A stretch of 6,606 nt of DNA, taken from Actinomycetes bacterium. GTDB lineage: Bacteria; Actinomycetota; Acidimicrobiia; Acidimicrobiales; Microtrichaceae. The translations under genes were made by a program, and so were the position numbers. This document shows, one piece after another, positions 5,341-6,606 of this stretch. The notes beneath the pieces were generated by a model. The model saw only the letters and a program-made list of their open reading frames with translations, was not told the origin of the DNA and ran no database searches. Location of the stretch: positions 1 through 6,606 of the forward strand of contig JAFAFN010000572.1 in assembly GCA_023423475.1 (NCBI GenBank), read 5' to 3'. The stretch's first letter is position 1. Each line of letters starts with the position of its first letter.

Positions 5341-6294
5341 ATGAACGACCGGTGCTGGTGTGGCAGCGGCAAGAAGCTGAAGCGCTGCCACCTCGACCGA
5401 GCGGCGCTCGAGGTGGCCGGCATCGAGCTCGGCACCATGTCAGCGCTGCGGACGGTGCCCGAGGCCATCGCGCGCCCGCACTACGTCACCGGCGGTGAGC
5501 CCCCACGCGACCGCGGCCCCCAGATTCAGTCGGCCGAGGGGCTGGAACGGATGCGACATGCCGGCATGGTCGCCGCCGAGGTGCTCCGCGCATCGATCGA
5601 CGCCGTCGCCCCCGGCGTGACGTCGGACCAGCTCGACGAGATCGCCCACGAGACCTACGTGGCGCACGGCGCCTATCCGTCGACCCTCGGCTACAACGGC
5701 TACCCGAAGTCCGTGTGCATCTCGGTCAACGAGGTCATCTGCCACGGCATCCCCGATGACCGCCCGCTGCGCGAGGGCGACATCGTCAACATCGACGTCA
5801 CCGCGTTCATCGACGGCGTCCACGGCGACACCTCGGCCACGGTGGGTGTCGGCGAGATCTCCGAGCAGGCCAGGGCCCTGATCGAGACCACCCGGCAGGC
5901 CACCCTCGCCGGCATCGGCGCGATCCGGTCCGGTCGCCCGCTGCACTGCATCGGTGCCGCGATCGAAGAGGTCGCCAGCGACCGCGGCTACGGCATCGTC
6001 GCCGAGTACGGCGGACATGGCATCGGCGAGATCTTCCACGCGGCGCCGCACGTCAACCACACCTACTCGCGACGCGACGACAGCGAGCTGCTCTCGGGCA
6101 TGACCCTGACCGTCGAACCGATGCTCACCACGGGCAAGGGCCACTTCACCACCGCGGACGACGACTGGACCGAGATCCTCGACGACCCGATGCCGTCGGC
6201 GCAGTTCGAGCACACCGTCATGGTCACCGACGACGGCACCGAGATCCTCACCGTCTGCGCGGACGGGACGAGCGCCGTCGACGCACCGCGCTGA
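5341..6294 (+). CDS. map: Type I methionine aminopeptidase with N-terminal SEC-C zinc motif
   Basis: A 317-residue cytosolic metallo-enzyme that removes the initiator methionine from new proteins. At the N-terminus, C5-W-C7-GSGKKLKR-C16-H17 is a complete SEC-C zinc motif, known from SecA tails and some MetAPs; in this family it is thought to aid ribosome or protein contact. The pita-bread catalytic domain carries all five metal ligands: D152 (NIDVT), D163 (HGDTS), H226 (GGHGIG), E259 (TVEPM) and E290 (QFEHT). H135 (CHGIP) and H233 match the substrate-binding histidines of the E. coli enzyme. Spacing between the ligands equals that of E. coli MetAP (D97, D108, H171, E204, E235). The start is ATG 5341, with a weak GGTGAG 4 nt upstream; GTG 5332 and ATG 5314 are in-frame alternatives. 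Actinobacteria often have more than one map gene, so the number suffix is left off. It appears to be transcribed alone. Confidence 0.95.
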   Translation: MNDRCWCGSGKKLKRCHLDRAALEVAGIELGTMSALRTVPEAIARPHYVTGGEPPRDRGPQIQSAEGLERMRHAGMVAAEVLRASIDAVAPGVTSDQLDEIAHETYVAHGAYPSTLGYNGYPKSVCISVNEVICHGIPDDRPLREGDIVNIDVTAFIDGVHGDTSATVGVGEISEQARALIETTRQATLAGIGAIRSGRPLHCIGAAIEEVASDRGYGIVAEYGGHGIGEIFHAAPHVNHTYSRRDDSELLSGMTLTVEPMLTTGKGHFTTADDDWTEILDDPMPSAQFEHTVMVTDDGTEILTVCADGTSAVDAPR

Positions 6295-6295
6295 G

Positions 6296-6327
6296 CGCCG
6301 AGGTTTTCGGCGACCCGGGGAGCGGGT
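6296..6327 (+). terminator. Two adjacent hairpins after the aminopeptidase gene
   Basis: CGCCGA (6296-6301) pairs with TCGGCG (6307-6312) around GGTTT, beginning 1 nt after the stop codon. A second stem, ACCCG (6313-6317) with CGGGT (6323-6327), follows at once. There is no U-tract after either. They could end the map transcript, but the next gene has the same orientation, so read-through is possible. Confidence 0.35.
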
Positions 6328-6365
6328 ACGGGGAGGGCACACACCCGAACCGAGGAGTGCCCCCA

Positions 6366-6606
6366 ATGTCCGTCATCGATGCGACCATCGAGGTCAACGC
6401 CCCGCTGCGCGCCACCTACGACCAGTGGACCCAGTTCGAGGACTTCCCACGCTTCATGCAGGGGATCGAGCAGGTCCACCAGGTGCAACCGAGCCGACTG
6501 CACTGGGTCGCTCGGATCGCCGGGGTGCAGCGCGAGTGGGACGCGCTGATCACCGAGCAGGTGCCGGACCAGCTGATCGCCTGGACCTCGACCGCCGGGG
6601 TGCGAA
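6366..6606 (+). CDS. SRPBCC-family protein (polyketide cyclase/dehydrase-like), 3' end outside window
   Basis: The first 80 codons of a gene cut by the window end. The opening MSVIDATIEVNAPLRATYDQ, the block WTQFEDFPRFMQGIEQV and the later REWDALITEQVPDQLIAWTS match the START/Bet v 1-like SRPBCC fold as found in the polyketide_cyc group: an N-terminal beta strand, the two helices holding the WTQFEDFPRFM motif, then beta strands with the conserved ITE...IAWTS. These proteins form a hydrophobic pocket; bacterial members of this exact type are abundant and mostly of unknown function, often described only as cyclase/dehydrase. The start is ATG 6366 with GAGGAG (6352-6357) 8 nt upstream, one of the best ribosome sites in the window. 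It lies 71 bp after the aminopeptidase gene, and no strong promoter is seen between them, so co-transcription is possible. Confidence 0.88.
   Translation, partial: MSVIDATIEVNAPLRATYDQWTQFEDFPRFMQGIEQVHQVQPSRLHWVARIAGVQREWDALITEQVPDQLIAWTSTAGVR

Noticed and set aside
3970..5391. Long leftward open frame of 473 codons opposite the serine-hydrolase-like gene
   Set aside because: It has low-complexity Arg/Gly/Val/His composition and no motifs, and the opposite strand has clear family blocks. Shadow frame.
3348..5498. Long rightward open frame of 716 codons
   Set aside because: It is extremely Arg/Ala/Pro-rich, overlaps the SGNH gene antisense and the serine-hydrolase-like gene out of frame, and has no domain signature. 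It is a GC-driven shadow.
1..6606. A new defence, mobile or biosynthetic system
   Set aside because: No toxin-antitoxin pair, nuclease, transposase, integrase, retron, CRISPR or biosynthetic core enzyme was seen. The genes are separate transcription units of known families.

Overview
The window is GC-rich (roughly 70%) bacterial chromosomal DNA. Codon use, the leaderless-type promoters and the gene families suggest a high-GC actinobacterium. An Acidimicrobiia-type lineage (Ilumatobacter-like) is my guess from the general look of the proteins; it has not been tested. The seven genes are densely packed in alternating orientation, with little sign of operons. I found no rRNA, convincing tRNA, CRISPR array, transposase, integrase or phage gene.

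Left part (1-1194): the first 18 codons of a leftward gene, which may encode a siderophore-interacting flavoprotein, face a rightward gene for an iron-siderophore type ABC transporter substrate-binding lipoprotein. They share a 120-bp intergenic region with short repeats. If the left-edge call is right, this is a small iron-acquisition locus.

Middle part (1207-3201): a leftward TetR-family repressor gene and a rightward cytochrome P450 gene are divergent across 96 bp. That gap holds a perfect 7+3+7 palindrome and a third half-site lying over the P450 -10 element. This is a self-contained regulated oxidation module. No ferredoxin or ferredoxin reductase lies in the window. The P450 substrate is unknown.

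Right part (3233-6606): a leftward SGNH-hydrolase lipoprotein is divergent from a rightward gene with the fold signature of a class C beta-lactamase/esterase-like serine hydrolase. In that protein the Ser, Lys and Tyr of the catalytic motifs all appear to be replaced. Then come a type I methionine aminopeptidase with an N-terminal SEC-C zinc motif and complete metal ligands, and the start of a SRPBCC-fold (polyketide cyclase/dehydrase-like) gene cut by the window end.

Most striking: the apparently dead serine hydrolase, the clear TetR/P450 operator, TANNNT -10 elements placed 6-9 nt before start codons at three genes with poor Shine-Dalgarno sequences, and a 16-bp tandem repeat before the aminopeptidase gene. 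I did not find a convincing new multi-gene system. The region reads as ordinary chromosome with one odd protein and several regulatory details.
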